A DNA stretch of 64,000 nucleotides from Saccharum officinarum (lineage: Eukaryota; Streptophyta; Magnoliopsida; Poales; Poaceae), in the NCBI GenBank assembly GCA_020631735.1, contig CM036201.1, positions 73,427,253-73,491,252 of the forward strand. The letters run 5' to 3'. The position numbers and the translations under genes were made by a program. Below are positions 49,958 to 62,800 of the stretch, piece after piece (position 1 is the first letter of the stretch; each line of letters begins with the position of its first letter). The notes under the pieces were generated by a model. That model had not been told where the DNA came from. It was given only the letters and a program-made list of their open reading frames with translations, and ran no database searches.

Positions 49958-51216
49958 TGAAAGGATCAAGATGCCCAAGAGGGGGGTGAATTGGGCTTTC
50001 CTAAAAATTAATTGCAAGAATTAAATCCTACAAGCCAAAGTTCACCCCAAGTGCCTACTAGTGTTCCTTGTGATTCTACCGGTAAAAAGTTTTGCACCCT
50101 AAGTTCCAATCCTAGTCTAGCATGGCAATTCTAGGAAAGTAAACCAAGCAAAGAAAGTAATACAAGAAAGTAAATGCTTGAAAGTAAGGGTTAGGAACAC
50201 AGCGATGTTTTCCCGAGGTATCGGAGAGTCGCCACTCCCCACTAGTCCTCGTTGGAGCACTCGCGCAAGGGTGTAGCTCCCCCTTGATCCACGCAAGGAT
50301 CAAGTGCTCTCTACGGGCTGATTCTTTGACACTCCGTCACGGTGAATCACCCAAAACCGCTCACAAGATGAGTTGGGTCATCCACAAGCTCGCCGGATGA
50401 TCACCAATCTCCCAATCACCACCAAGTCGTCTAGGTGATGGTGATCACCAAGAGTAACAAGCTAGAACTCTCACTTGACCACAACAAGCCTAATGAGAAG
50501 GTGGATGCACACTTGCTACTCCCTAGTCACTAATGAGGGATTCTCAAACTTTGATTCTCAAATCACTACCCTCACTAGAGCTCTTGCACTTCCTTGCACT
50601 TGAAAGGTGTTTCTCAGCTGAACAAATGAGCAAGAGACCTCTAAAAGAGGTGGAGGGGATGTATTTATACACCCCCACAGTCAAATCCAACCGTTACCTG
50701 CCAACTCAGCAAAATGCGCACTGACCGGACACGCCGGTCGACGTGACCGGACGCGCCGGTCAAACGTAACGGTCGAAAAACTGAACGACATCGCTGAGTG
50801 ATCGGACGCGTCCGGTCATGCAAGGACCTTACTGTACTTTGACCTGACACTCATTCGCGTCCGATCAGTGATGACCGGACACGTCAGGTCAGCAAAGTAC
50901 CTTACTAAAACATGACCGGACGCGTCCGATCACTTCCTAGTCGCGTCCGATTAGATTGCTTACCTTCTGAGACACGTGTCAACACGATCAACACATCCGG
51001 TTCTCGCAGTAACCATGTCCAGTCAACCAGGTTGAAACGCAGTGACTGTTAGTACTGACCGAACGCGTCCGGTTGAGATAGAGACCATGTCCGGTCAGGG
51101 GTAAACGGCTCAAACGACTTCGAAACGCGACGCAACTTGAACCGAGTTGCTTCCAACTGAACTTTGAGCTTTACCTGAGCTACCTAGTGCTAAGTTTGAC
51201 AAGTGTGCACCACACC
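49958..51216 (+). mobile_element. LTR B: left part, interrupted by the Tekay element
   Basis: It begins TGAAAGGATCAAGATGCCC and GAGGGGGGTGAATTGGG, a frequent start of grass LTRs, directly after AGCTA, the likely 5-bp target sequence within LTR A. It contains a second cluster of GACCGGACGCG-type motifs (50720-51100). It is broken at 51216 by the chromovirus; the duplicated bases ACACC are at 51212-51216. Confidence 0.65.
50720..51100. repeat. Second cluster of GACCGGACGCG-type motifs
   Basis: About eleven variants, including GACCGGACGCGCCGGTC and GATCGGACGCGTCCGGTC. Later copies show C-to-T changes such as CATGTCCGGTC. Confidence 0.85.
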
Positions 51217-52062
51217 TGTAACACCCTCGGTGTTACCGCGTTAACAAATCACTAAACCATGTCATGAGCATCATGTTTATGTATTATTGTTTGTGGCAAA
51301 ATGAGAAATTAAATTTTGTTGCACTAATTCTTAATTTGAGCTCTAATTTATTCCTTGTCCAAGTTGTCCTTCCAGCAGCACGTCATCTCTCTCCACGTGA
51401 GAGCTCCTTAGCCACAAAGTCAAATGATAAATTATTGTCATTCGCTAATTATTAGCATACCACTTGGTAAGATTTTTATCTCTATCAATCTCGCGACGCG
51501 CCACTGTCATCTCTCGTTGTTCTAATTATCCCGCCTTTACTTCGCTTGCTAATCACCAAAAAAAAAATCATCAGTGCACGACGCGCTACCACTGCCATAG
51601 TGTGTCGCACACGCTACGCATTAATCTCACTCACAAGTTCGGCCGGCGAGCATGCCGCTCGCTCACTGCTCTGCAAACGCGGTGCACGTACTCTTTTTTC
51701 ACGCCAGCCTATAGCAGCAGGGAGTTTCAACATGTCAGAACGGTACCAGAGCAAACTTTTCTCACGTAGCAATGCAGCAGTGAAGTTTTTTCAACACGAC
51801 AGACTGCAGAAGCGTAGATTTTCCATACGTCGATACTGTAGCAGTGCAGAAAGCACTGTTCACGCGTGGAAATCACTGTTCACACGCAGAAGTTACTGTT
51901 CATCCGTGGAAAAATCACCTAGCCAGTGGAAAATGTTGTTTGTCCATGCAGCACGTCGTTCCCGCGGCGCTTTATTACCTTTAAGCAAGCTAGTTTAGCT
52001 ACTAACCTTATGACGCGTCGTCGTTGTCATGTCTTCGCTTCTCTATTCCTGCGTCTTCTGTC

Positions 52063-52071
52063 TTTAAAAGG
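52063..52071 (+). promoter_or_regulatory. TATA-like box of the 5' LTR
   Basis: TTTAAAAGG lies about 850 bp into the LTR, followed by a pyrimidine-rich stretch (TTGTTTCTTCCTCTC) typical of LTR transcription starts. The 3' LTR has the same site at about 60719. This is a prediction from sequence only. Confidence 0.35.
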
Positions 52072-53239
52072 ATACGCCGAGCTATTTCGCTCCGCTGCTC
52101 ACTTGTTTCTTCCTCTCAAATCAAGTTCTTCTGTTCTTGCCCGAGAGAGCTGCGTCTATCGATTTCTCCCCGAGCTATCATCAGCTGAGGTAGCTAGTTT
52201 ACAATTGATCTTCTTATTCTCTAATGTTTCCTTGACCTGTGATCTCCTCCTCAATTAATTCCTTGACCTGCATAAATGAACCAGCACCCCACCGCTGAGC
52301 ACGTTCAGCCCAAAGCCCACCCTAGTCCTGACATGCTCGTAAGTCCAAGACCACTCAAAGTTCAATCCTTGAATTAATTCTCTCATGACCAAGACCTCAC
52401 CACCGCACACGGCACGGAGCCAGAGGACAACCCTGCCAACTCGTTTCGTGCTTCCAGACTACTTAGCTTGTCATGACCACCCACGATCAGTGCTATATAT
52501 GGCTCTGCTCCACTCCACGCAGGGCAAGCATTTGCTAAGCTCCCTGGTGTCTCTCCTCTTGCATTGCCTCCGCACATCGATCACCGTAGGTGGCACTTCA
52601 TTCAATTCTGAGGTAGCTAGCCTGTAAGAATTCCTTCATTCTTCTTCTTTATTATTTTCTTGACCCGTGGTCTCATCTAGTAATTCTAGACCCACAGTCA
52701 TGTGCAAGTCAACAAGTTCAATTGCGTGATTAGCCTCCTCCAATAATACCATTTTCTTCATCTCTAGAGCTCATTTGAATTTATGCATTTATCATGAAAT
52801 AAATTTTGTTAGGTTCCTAAATTCATGATCTATCTGTTAGTGTATTTAGTTCATGCAGTTCAGTGATACCTTTAGGGTTAATTTATTATATTAAAATGCT
52901 TATTATTGTTATGGTTATTTAGAGAATGACTTTTTGTGATGCATCGGTAGAAGTGCTAGCCCTAAAAATTATACAGTAGGCTCATGGTAATATTAGATGC
53001 TCTCTATAACTTTGTAGCCTCTGAATAGCTAATTTATTAAGGTAGCTAACATACCCTGATGGAAAGCATATTAAATTATTTAAGAATTTAGTTGCGAAAT
53101 TGTTCTTGTTAATGAAATGATATTCGGTGGCTATGTGATCAGTAGAGCTAGTTTGTTAGCATGATAAGTGTATTCTTATTTTAAGAGTTGCGGTTGCCTA
53201 TATATTAATTATTGCATCATCATCACTGCATGCATATAG

Positions 53240-53387
53240 AGGACGAGCCACTGGAGATCGTGACATTCGGCGAGCAGGAGTACGACGAAGTCATCGAAGA
53301 GTACGAGGAGATCCTCATACCGGAGGAGGTCCAGGAGCCACTACTGACTGACCTTGCTGACACTGCGCCTGCCCAAGGCAAGCCCCG
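53240..53387 (+). other. Acidic mini-exon in the 5' LTR
   Basis: After TGCATATAG the open frame reads EQEYDEVIEEYEEILIPEEV and ends in GKPRC, 148 bp later at CCCCG followed by GTGCAT. It is GC-rich amid AT-rich LTR sequence and is shared with the left LTR at 1784-1951. Joining its end to the TTGCAG site at 54381 would end the frame within a few codons, consistent with a small spliced product. Expression is not shown. Confidence 0.45.
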
Positions 53388-54341
53388 GTGCATAACCCTT
53401 ATTTTACAAATTATTATATATATATATATAGGTTGTGCATTTACGTTGCAGGAGTTTTATGATATCCACATGCATATATATATATCTACCCATGAGTCTT
53501 ACTAGTACAGGATCGTGTAGCTGCTTTGCTTAGGTTTATCGGTAGCGTGAGTAACCTGTCGTTACTCACAATAGGTGGTTATTATTATTATTATTACACT
53601 AATGATGAAATGATGGAAAAGGAAATGGTGACCGGGCAGGGATATGGTATGGGTATTGGTGGGTGTAACAGGTTATGTCCCGCGGCCACGGGGCATAGCT
53701 TGGTTGCACTTTTTCCCTGTCCGTGTCGATTAAGGACCGTTCGTTGCACTGGATCCCCGGTCAAGTCACAGATTTATTATCCCGAGCATATACTAGCGGA
53801 TGGGGGCTAGGAAGACTTGTTACTCTCTTGTCATGGGCTCCGGCTCTTTCCGGACCGACTGATTGGAGGCGGGGATAGGTGGAGGTCTTAGCACCGTATT
53901 GAGGCCGGGCCTCAAGTACGGGAGCTAGGAGTCCAAGTTTGGACGGGGACCTGGAAACCTGTGACAGGAGGGGAACGGGTTGGTCTTGCTTGTGCCTGGG
54001 GTACAAGCGAGGCGTGTGTTTTTCGGGGTACCCAGCTGGGCACATTGATTCGCGAATCGCCGTTTCTACGTGACGGTACGGCTTGACTGCACTCTGGCAC
54101 CGTAGTAAGAACTGGCATATGAAAGATGGAAAAATGATTCTGATTGCTCAACCCTTGCTTGATGATAGAACAGGTGCTTACATAGCAGGTTGGATAATGA
54201 ATTTAACATGGCTGTTAATAATTTAATGAAATAAGGACTCACTTTTAGTATTGCTTTCCGCAAACAAGAACCCACAAGCCATAAAGCCTATCATAATCCT
54301 TGAGAGTCGGGAAAATATATTCCTAGTCGGGTAAGTCTTGC

Positions 54342-54358
54342 GAGTACATTGTGTACTC
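54342..54358. other. Conserved LTR hairpin GAGTAC-N5-GTACTC
   Basis: Preceded by GGGTAAGTCT and followed by AGGGTTTATT and TTGTTGCAG, as in the left LTR. Confidence 0.6.
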
Positions 54359-54731
54359 AGGGTTTATTTACCCTTGTTGCAGGTGCTGCTTGAGAAGCTA
54401 GCTGTTGTGTGGAGGATTCTTCTGGTGGGCACAGACGGATCCTTATACCGCTCCGCTAGATGTTGTTTTATTCCGCTGTTTAATTTATCGCACTCTGAAC
54501 TTTGGTACTGTAATAAAGAATTTCTGAGACTCTTTGTTGTATGAAATGGATTAAGTATTATAAGCTTGTACTCATTATTGGATCCCGGGTGTAAAATTGT
54601 GGAACGTTTCGAGTTCTCCCGTTGGGTGTGCTCGACAGAACTGCTTGACTTGGCTCACTTTTGGGGTGCTTAGTGTCTAGTGGAAGACAGCGCCTCTAAA
54701 AGTGTGTTAATTCAGGCGGTTCTGCCACAGT

Positions 54732-54743
54732 TGGTACCAGAGC
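54732..54743 (+). other. Primer-binding site, initiator tRNA-Met type
   Basis: TGGTACCAGAGC starts two bases after the LTR end and differs by one base from the usual plant TGGTATCAGAGC. Confidence 0.85.
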
Positions 54744-55212
54744 TAATAATGAGTTCACGAGCTTAATCACCTTTTAAAAAACTTAAAACTTTGACCAACA
54801 AAAGCTTTGCGAAAAATAGGATGCGGTAAAATCTGCGTAAATAAGTATAAGCCCTAACAATATGGTCTATCTAGGATAGTGGCACTGATTTTATCTAACC
54901 ATTTTTCTGCAGGTACACTAACTTACGCTACGTAAGAAAGCGCTAGTGTTCGGAAAGGAGTGTACGATGTGCCAAAAATTCAAACGAGTGCCGCTATATT
55001 CCGGCTTGAGTGAACGCATAGGCCGATGCATGCATTATAAGAAGAAACTCTGTTAAGCTAAACCCCCTTCACGTATAATTTTGGATAGTTAAGATGATAG
55101 GGTAATAAATAAAAAGAAATGCTTCAATCCTTAGTAAAAGCCTTGTCATTTCTCTAAGTCTCTTGTTCCTAGTCTGGAGGTTCCCTAATGGTTGGCTACT
55201 ATCTGGTCGCAG

Positions 55213-56037
55213 ATGGATCTGAGGTCCCGTCGTGTGGGCACTGGGTCTGGTCGTGGGAGCACCAGTGCCGGTGCGGGCCGTGGCCTTGGTGAAGGTCATG
55301 GTGAAAGTGGTCGCGACAATGGCAACAACAATGCCAATGGACAGAGCCGTGAGGCCCCACTCTTGGGTCCTCCTTCCCCGCCACCACCACCACCACCTCC
55401 GATGACTCCTGCGGAGATGATGGCAGAGATGTTAGCTTCACGTCAGGAGACAGCCCGTGCCTTGGAGATGATGGCACAGGCTCTTGGTGGCTTCGTCCGT
55501 GGAGGCCACGGTGGCAACGGCGGGAACGGGGGTGGTGCCCGCGGTCTTGAGAGGCCCTGTTCTTATCAGGACTTCTTGAAGACCAACCCGCCCACGTTCA
55601 CGCCGACTGCAGAGCCTCTAGACGCGGAGCATTGGCTTCGTGTGCTGGAGCAGAAGTTTCTGCTGCTCACGGTGACCGATGAGCAGAAGGTGCACTTTGC
55701 CGCACAACAGCTTTTGGGATCTGCTAGCGCATGGTGGGATACTTTCAATGCCATGCAGCCGGTGGGTCATCCTGTGACTTGGCAGGAATTCACCACTGCT
55801 TTCCGAGAGTACTACATTCCTGCGGGTGTTCTGAACAGGAAGCTCTCGGAGTTCTTAGACCTGAAACAGGGGAGCATGTCTGTGATGGAGTATGCCAATA
55901 AATTCAACCATCTGGCACAGTATGCCGGGACTCATGTTGACACAGATGAGAAGAAAAGGGACCGTTTCTACGCGGCCTCTCTTGTATTTTGCAGAAAGAG
56001 CTTTATACTGGGAACTATCAGACCTTTGGTACTCTGA
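55213..56037 (+). CDS. gag: Chromovirus gag (frame broken near 55971)
   Basis: From the ATG at 55213 the product begins [15 protein letters not shown], has a Gly/Asn-rich and then Pro-rich region, and the retrotransposon gag core ([53 protein letters not shown]). Near 55971 the frame shifts by one base: the upstream frame ends at 56035-56037, while the expected gag continuation is found in the frame of the pol reading frame. Gag forms the particle that packages the RNA. The break separates the gag core from the zinc knuckle. A sequencing error or a real one-base loss is more likely than programmed frameshifting, because it lies inside the gag core and not at a domain border. Confidence 0.85.
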   Translation: MDLRSRRVGTGSGRGSTSAGAGRGLGEGHGESGRDNGNNNANGQSREAPLLGPPSPPPPPPPPMTPAEMMAEMLASRQETARALEMMAQALGGFVRGGHGGNGGNGGGARGLERPCSYQDFLKTNPPTFTPTAEPLDAEHWLRVLEQKFLLLTVTDEQKVHFAAQQLLGSASAWWDTFNAMQPVGHPVTWQEFTTAFREYYIPAGVLNRKLSEFLDLKQGSMSVMEYANKFNHLAQYAGTHVDTDEKKRDRFYAASLVFCRKSFILGTIRPLVL

Positions 56038-59000
56038 TGAATGCTGCCATTGCTATGGAAGGACTGCAGCGTGACACTCAGGCTGAGTGGAAGCGCAAGC
56101 GGGGAATCTCTGGGTCTTCTAGTCACCCGCAGTCACAAAAGATGCAAGTTGTCAAGAGGATGTCCTACCATCCCCCAGGTGGACAGCCGTCTCGGCAGCC
56201 TCAGCAGACTCGGCAAACACCGCCGACTCAGTACCGTGCACCTACTCAGCAGGTGCAGCAGCCCCAGGGACCGCAGTTTCCGCCTCGTCAGGGGCAGATG
56301 ATCAAGTCTACTGCTTGTTTCAAGTGTGGCAAGGAGGGCCATTTTGCTCGGGAGTGTCCCGAGAATCGGGCGGCTCAGCCTTCCCAGCCGTCTGCCAACT
56401 CTCGCTTGATCAAGAGGACGATTATTAAGAAAAAGGTGCCAGTGAGTCGCTCGGGACAGGTTAACTACACCGAGGCTGAGGAGATCCTACAGAATGAGCC
56501 TGTGATGGCTGGTATGTTTACCATTGACTCCCACCCAGCATTTGTGTTATTTGATTCTGGAGCATCACATTCATTCATGAGCATGGGGTTTGCAGAAAGA
56601 CACAATATATCTCTTATGGCTATTCCTTTTGCCTATAAAATTAGCACTCCGGGTGCGCAGATGTGCATAAATACCCGGACGGACACAGTCAGCTTAGTGC
56701 TGGCCACTCACACTTACCGTCTCCAGTTCATGTTGCTACCTGGACAAGGCATTGATGCAATCCTGGGCATGAATTGGTTGAAGGTTTATGGGGTAGTCTT
56801 GGACCTTAAGAGGAGAGTTGTTGAGTTACGACTTCCTTCTTCTGAGGATAGGATGTCTCTCCGTATCTCTCTAAATTCTGCTTCACCAGTCGCCGCTAAT
56901 GTTGAAGCTTCTCCTGATCTTGCCTCTATTCCTGTGGTCTGTGAGTTTCCTGATGTCTTCCCTGAAGATTTACCTGGGTTACCACCAGATAGAGATGTGG
57001 AGTTTATCATAGAGTTAGAGCCTAGCACTGCTCCTATTTCACGGCGTCCTTACCGCATGGCTCCACCAGAACTAGCAGAAATGAAGAAGCAATTAGAGGA
57101 ATTGCTGAAGAAGGGGTTTATCCGTCCTAGTTCTTCTCCATGGGGTTGTCCAGCTATTTTTGTGAAGAAGAAGGACGACACTCTGCGGATGTGTGTGGAT
57201 TATCGCCCTCTCAATGCGGTAACCATCAAGAATAAGTACCCTTTGCCTCGCATTGATGCTTTGTTTGATCAGTTGGCTGGTGCTAGAGTGTTTTCCAAAA
57301 TTGATCTTCGTTCTGGGTATCACCAAATAAAAATTCGGCCCCAAGATATACCAAAGACAGCTTTCTCTACTAGGTATGGGCTTTATGAGTACCTAGTCAT
57401 GTCTTTTGGTCTCACCAATGCTCCTGCATTCTTCATGTACCTCATGAACTCAGTCTTTATGCCGGAGTTAGATAAGTTTGTAGTGGTGTTCATTGATGAT
57501 ATTTTGATATATTCCAAGAATGAAGAAGAACATGCACAACACCTTCGCACAGTCCTGAACCGACTGCGGGAGCACAAGCTGTATGCCAAGTTCAGCAAAT
57601 GTGAGTTTTGGTTGGATAGGGTGCAGTTTTTGGGACATGTTCTGACCCCTGAAGGTGTATCGGTAGATCCTAGCAAGGTGCATGATGTGCTTAGTTGGAA
57701 TTCTCCAAAATCGGTACATCAGATCCGTCAGTTTCTTGGTCTTGCCGGTTATTATCGACGCTTCATTCCTGATTTCTCCAAGATAGCTCAGCCTATGACC
57801 AAGTTGCTTCAGAAAGACTCCAAGTTTGTGTGGAGTCCAGCCTGTGAGGAAGCCTTCCAAGCTTTGAAGAAATTTCTTACCTCTGCCCCTATTCTTGCCC
57901 AACCGGATATTGACAAGCCATTTGATGTGTATTGTGATGCATCCAAGACAGGTCTTGGTTGTGTGCTTATGCAAGAGGGACGGGTGATAGCTTATGCTTC
58001 TCGTCAACTGAAGAAGCATGAAGTGAATTATCCCACCCATGATTTAGAGCTGGCTGCAGTGGTGCACGCTCTAAAGATTTGGAGGCATTATCTATTGGGA
58101 AACAAGGTGCATATTTATACGGATCACAAGAGCCTCAAGTATATTTTCACTCAACCCGAGTTAAATATGAGGCAAAGGAGATGGCTTGAGTTAATCAAGG
58201 ATTATAATCTAGAAGTCCATTATCATCCTGGAAAAGCCAATGTGGTGGCTGATGCGTTGAGTCGGAAGTCACATCAGAAAGATGAAGAGTCCTTACCTCT
58301 CTCTCACTCTGCAGTTTTAGCTCACATTGCTCTAGTCTCAGATTTATTGGAGCAAATTATCATTGAGCAAAGGCAGGATGTTTTGGAGATTCCTCATATC
58401 AAGAAGTTGATTGCTGAAGGACGTGGTCCTCATTTCAGCATTGATGAACAAGGTGTGGTGAGATACAAGAATCGGTTGGTGGTTCCCGGAAGTGATGAGC
58501 TTAGAAGAAAGATTTTGGAGGAAGCCCATAGTTCCAGGCTATCCATTCATCCGGGAAGTAACAAGATGTACCATGATTTGCGCCACTTGTATTGGTGGTC
58601 AAATATGAAGCAGGATATCACTAAGTATATTGCAGAATGTGATATTTGTGGAAGGGTGAAGGCAGACCATATGCGTACGCCTGGTTTCCTACAGCCTTTG
58701 CCAATCCCAGTGTGGAAATGGGAGGATATTTCTATGGATTTTATTACAGGATTGCCTCGCACAGTAAAAGGGCATGATTCTATTTGGGTTATTGTGGATC
58801 GTCTTACAAAGTCTGCCCATTTTCTTCCTGTGGATGGAAGGTATACAGCCATGCAATATGCTAAGTTGTATTTTGACCGCATTGTAACTCTCCATGGAGT
58901 CCCTCTCACTATTGTTTCTGATCGTGGATCGGTCTTTATGTCCCGCTTTTGGACTCAACTCCAAAAATGCCTTGGAACTAGTCTTCTCAGAAGTTCAGCT

Positions 59001-59786
59001 TATCATCCGCAGACCGACGGCCAGACAGAAAGAGTCAATCAAGTGCTGGAAGATATGTTGAGAGCTTGTGTCATTTCTTTCCCAGAGAAGTGGGATGAGT
59101 GCTTGAGATTGGCTGAGTTTTCTTACAACAATAGCTATCAAGAAAGCATTCGAATGGCACCTTTTGAGGCTTTGTATGGCAAGAAGTGTAGGACACCGCT
59201 CAACTGGGTTGAAGTAGGAGACCGTGGTTACTTCGGGCCTGACTTTATCCATGAAGCAAGAGAGAAAGTCGGAATTATTCGGAGTCATTTGAAGGCGGCT
59301 CAGAACCGCCAGAAAACCTATGCGGATAAGAGAAGAAGGCCTTTGCAATTTGAAGTTGGTGATTATGTGTATCTTAAAGTGTCTCCCATGAAAGGTGTGC
59401 ATAGGTTTGGTGTCCGTGGAAAATTAGCTCCTCGCTATGTTGGGCCTTACAAGGTTTTGGAACGGCGTGGTACTGTTGCTTACCGCATCCAGCTCCCAGA
59501 TATATTGTCAGCCGTCCATGATGTTTTTCATGTGTCTCAGTTGAAAAAGTGTTTGCGAGTTCCTGATGAGGCAGTGGAGATCGAAGGACTCCCTCTCCAA
59601 CCTGATCTTTCCTATATTGAGCATCCCGTCAAGATTTTGGATGAAAAAGAAAGGGTGACGAGAAACAATGTGGTGAAATTTTACAAAGTCCAATGGCAGA
59701 ATCACTCGGAGGATGAAGCTACTTGGGAACTTGAGAGTTATATTTTGAAGAATTATCCTCATCTCCTTCCTAGCTCATCAATGTAA
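55989..59786 (+). CDS. pol: Chromovirus gag C-terminus and Pol with chromodomain, 1265 codons
   Basis: One open frame, counted from TTG at 55989, has no ATG at its beginning because it is the continuation of gag. Domains in order: CCHC zinc knuckle ([14 protein letters not shown], residues 110-123), aspartic protease (FDSGASHSF, 188-196), reverse transcriptase ([13 protein letters not shown]; catalytic FIDD at 501-504), RNase H (YCDAS near 647; [10 protein letters not shown]), integrase with the HHCC zinc region (near 850-890) and DDE core (MDFITGLP near 915; SDRGSVFMS near 975; [13 protein letters not shown]), a GPY-like block near 1150 ([13 protein letters not shown]) and a C-terminal chromodomain ([16 protein letters not shown]). 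Domain order puts integrase after RNase H, as in Ty3/gypsy; the chromodomain places it among chromoviruses, most like Tekay/Del. No stop interrupts the frame and all key residues seen are intact. Chromodomains direct integration to particular chromatin. Confidence 0.95.
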   Translation: MQKELYTGNYQTFGTLMNAAIAMEGLQRDTQAEWKRKRGISGSSSHPQSQKMQVVKRMSYHPPGGQPSRQPQQTRQTPPTQYRAPTQQVQQPQGPQFPPRQGQMIKSTACFKCGKEGHFARECPENRAAQPSQPSANSRLIKRTIIKKKVPVSRSGQVNYTEAEEILQNEPVMAGMFTIDSHPAFVLFDSGASHSFMSMGFAERHNISLMAIPFAYKISTPGAQMCINTRTDTVSLVLATHTYRLQFMLLPGQGIDAILGMNWLKVYGVVLDLKRRVVELRLPSSEDRMSLRISLNSASPVAANVEASPDLASIPVVCEFPDVFPEDLPGLPPDRDVEFIIELEPSTAPISRRPYRMAPPELAEMKKQLEELLKKGFIRPSSSPWGCPAIFVKKKDDTLRMCVDYRPLNAVTIKNKYPLPRIDALFDQLAGARVFSKIDLRSGYHQIKIRPQDIPKTAFSTRYGLYEYLVMSFGLTNAPAFFMYLMNSVFMPELDKFVVVFIDDILIYSKNEEEHAQHLRTVLNRLREHKLYAKFSKCEFWLDRVQFLGHVLTPEGVSVDPSKVHDVLSWNSPKSVHQIRQFLGLAGYYRRFIPDFSKIAQPMTKLLQKDSKFVWSPACEEAFQALKKFLTSAPILAQPDIDKPFDVYCDASKTGLGCVLMQEGRVIAYASRQLKKHEVNYPTHDLELAAVVHALKIWRHYLLGNKVHIYTDHKSLKYIFTQPELNMRQRRWLELIKDYNLEVHYHPGKANVVADALSRKSHQKDEESLPLSHSAVLAHIALVSDLLEQIIIEQRQDVLEIPHIKKLIAEGRGPHFSIDEQGVVRYKNRLVVPGSDELRRKILEEAHSSRLSIHPGSNKMYHDLRHLYWWSNMKQDITKYIAECDICGRVKADHMRTPGFLQPLPIPVWKWEDISMDFITGLPRTVKGHDSIWVIVDRLTKSAHFLPVDGRYTAMQYAKLYFDRIVTLHGVPLTIVSDRGSVFMSRFWTQLQKCLGTSLLRSSAYHPQTDGQTERVNQVLEDMLRACVISFPEKWDECLRLAEFSYNNSYQESIRMAPFEALYGKKCRTPLNWVEVGDRGYFGPDFIHEAREKVGIIRSHLKAAQNRQKTYADKRRRPLQFEVGDYVYLKVSPMKGVHRFGVRGKLAPRYVGPYKVLERRGTVAYRIQLPDILSAVHDVFHVSQLKKCLRVPDEAVEIEGLPLQPDLSYIEHPVKILDEKERVTRNNVVKFYKVQWQNHSEDEATWELESYILKNYPHLLPSSSM

Positions 59787-59851
59787 TTATCGAGATTAAA
59801 AATTTATTTCTATCTCTTTTCTCACACTAGGCACGTGAAATCTCGGGTCGA

Positions 59852-59875
59852 GATTTTCTTTTAGGGGGGTTGAGC
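59852..59875 (+). other. Polypurine tract of the chromovirus
   Basis: AGGGGGG at 59863-59869 lies just before the 3' LTR start, as needed for plus-strand DNA priming. Confidence 0.8.
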
Positions 59876-62800
59876 TGTAACACCCTCGGTGTTACCGCGT
59901 TAACAAATCACTAAACCATGTCATGAGCATCATGTTTATGTATTATTGTTTGTGGCAAAATGAGAAATTAAATTTTGTTGCACTAATTCTTAATTTGAGC
60001 TCTAATTTATTCCTTGTCCAAGTTGTCCTTCCAGCAGCACGTCATCTCTCTCCACGTGAGAGCTCCTTAGCCACAAAGTCAAATGATAAATTATTGTCAT
60101 TCGCTAATTATTAGCATACCACTTGGTAAGATTTTTATCTCTATCAATCTCGCGACGCGCCACTGTCATCTCTCGTTGTTCTAATTATCCCGCCTTTACT
60201 TCGCTTGCTAATCACCAAAAAAAAAATCATCAGTGCACGACGCGCTACCACTGCCATAGTGTGTCGCACACGCTACGCATTAATCTCACTCACAAGTTCG
60301 GCCGGCGAGCATGCCGCTCGCTCACTGCTCTGCAAACGCGGTGCACGTACTCTTTTTTCACGCCAGCCTATAGCAGCAGGGAGTTTCAACATGTCAGAAC
60401 GGTACCAGAGCAAACTTTTCTCACGTAGCAATGCAGCAGTGAAGTTTTTTCAACACGACAGACTGCAGAAGCGTAGATTTTCCATACGTCGATACTGTAG
60501 CAGTGCAGGAAGCACTGTTCACGCGTGGAAATCACTGTTCACACGCAGAAGTTACTGTTCATCCGTGGAAAAATCACCTAGCCAGTGGAAAATGTTGTTT
60601 GTCCATGCAGCACGTCGTTCCCGCGGCGCTTTATTACCTTTAAGCAAGCTAGTTTAGCTACTAACCTTATGACGCGTCGTTGTCATGTCTTCGCTTCTCT
60701 ATTCCTGCGTCTTCTGTCTTTAAAAGGATACGCCGAGCTATTTCGCTCCGCTGCTCACTTGTTTCTTCCTCTCAAATCAAGTTCTTCTGTTCTTGCCCGA
60801 GAGAGCTGCGTCTATCGATTTCTCCCCGAGCTATCATCAGCTGAGGTAGCTAGTTTACAATTGATCTTCTTATTCTCTAATGTTTCCTTGACCTGTGATC
60901 TCCTCCTCAATTAATTCCTTGACCTGCATAAATGAACCAGCACCCCACCGCTGAGCACGTTCAGCCCAAAGCCCACCCTAGTCCTGACATGCTCGTAAGT
61001 CCAAGACCACTCAAAGTTCAATCCTTGAATTAATTCTCTCATGACCAAGACCTCACCACCGCACACGGCACGGAGCCAGAGGACAACCCTGCCAACTCGT
61101 TTCGTGCTTCCAGACTACTTAGCTTGTCATGACCACCCACGATCAGTGCTATATATGGCTCTGCTCCACTCCACGCAGGGCAAGCATTTGCTAAGCTCCC
61201 TGGTGTCTCTCCTCTTGCATTGCCTCCGCACATCGATCACCGTAGGTGGCACTTCATTCAATTCTGAGGTAGCTAGCCTGTAAGAATTCCTTCATTCTTC
61301 TTCTTTATTATTTTCTTGACCCGTGGTCTCATCTAGTAATTCTAGACCCACAGTCATGTGCAAGTCAACAAGTTCAATTGCGTGATTAGCCTCCTCCAAT
61401 AATACCATTTTCTTCATCTCTAGAGCTCATTTGAATTTATGCATTTATCATGAAATAAATTTTGTTAGGTTCCTAAATTCATGATCTATCTGTTAGTGTA
61501 TTTAGTTCATGCAGTTCAGTGATACCTTTAGGGTTAATTTATTATATTAAAATGCTTATTATTGTTATGGTTATTTAGAGAATGACTTTTTGTGATGCAT
61601 CGGTAGAAGTGCTAGCCCTAAAAATTATACAGTAGGCTCATGGTAATATTAGATGCTCTCTATAACTTTGTAGCCTCTGAATAGCTAATTTATTAAGGTA
61701 GCTAACATACCCTGATGGAAAGCATATTAAATTATTTAAGAATTTAGTTGCGAAATTGTTCTTGTTAATGAAATGATATTCGGTGGCTATGTGATCAGTA
61801 GAGCTAGTTTGTTAGCATGATAAGTGTATTCTTATTTTAAGAGTTGCGGTTGCCTATATATTAATTATTGCATCATCATCACTGCATGCATATAGAGGAC
61901 GAGCCACTGGAGATCGTGACATTCGGCGAGCAGGAGTACGACGAAGTCATCGAAGAGTACGAGGAGATCCTCATACCGGAGGAGGTCCAGGAGCCACTAC
62001 TGACTGACCTTGCTGACACTGCGCCTGCCCAAGGCAAGCCCCGGTGCATAACCCTTATTTTACAAATTATTATATATATATATATATAGGTTGTGCATTT
62101 ACGTTGCAGGAGTTTTATGATATCCACATGCATATATATATATCTACCCATGAGTCTTACTAGTACAGGATCGTGTAGCTGCTTTGCTTAGGTTTATCGG
62201 TAGCGTGAGTAACCTGTCGTTACTCACAATAGGTGGTTATTATTATTATTATTACACTAATGATGAAATGATGGAAAAGGAAATGGTGACCGGGCAGGGA
62301 TATGGTATGGGTATTGGTGGGTGTAACAGGTTATGTCCCGCGGCCACGGGGCATAGCTTGGTTGCACTTTTTCCCTGTCCGTGTCGATTAAGGACCGTTC
62401 GTTGCACTGGATCCCCGGTCAAGTCACAGATTTATTATCCCGAGCATATACTAGCGGATGGGGGCTAGGAAGACTTGTTACTCTCTTGTCATGGGCTCCG
62501 GCTCTTTCCGGACCGACTGATTGGAGGCGGGGATAGGTGGAGGTCTTAGCACCGTATTGAGGCCGGGCCTCAAGTACGGGAGCTAGGAGTCCAAGTTTGG
62601 ACGGGGACCTGGAAACCTGTGACAGGAGGGGAACGGGTTGGTCTTGCTTGTGCCTGGGGTACAAGCGAGGCGTGTGTTTTTCGGGGTACCCAGCTGGGCA
62701 CATTGATTCGCGAATCGCCGTTTCTACGTGACGGTACGGCTTGACTGCACTCTGGCACCGTAGTAAGAACTGGCATATGAAAGATGGAAAAATGATTCTG

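Larger units (their letters stand above)
51217..54729 (+). mobile_element. 5' LTR of a young Tekay chromovirus, 3513 bp
   Basis: It runs from TGTAACACC to TGCCACA. The first bases form a perfect 8-bp inverted repeat (GTAACACC-CTC-GGTGTTAC). A TATA-like TTTAAAAGG lies at 52063. GAGGTAGCTAG occurs at about 52188 and 52610. The acidic mini-exon (53240-53387), the hairpin block (54342) and AATAAAG at about 54512 follow. If the TATA-like and AATAAAG sites are used, the transcript repeat region would be about 2.4 kb and would include the mini-exon. Confidence 0.95.

Noticed and set aside
55960..56037. Programmed gag-pol frameshift
   Set aside because: The shift is inside the gag core before the zinc knuckle, while related elements have one frame there. 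A plain indel or sequencing error is simpler.
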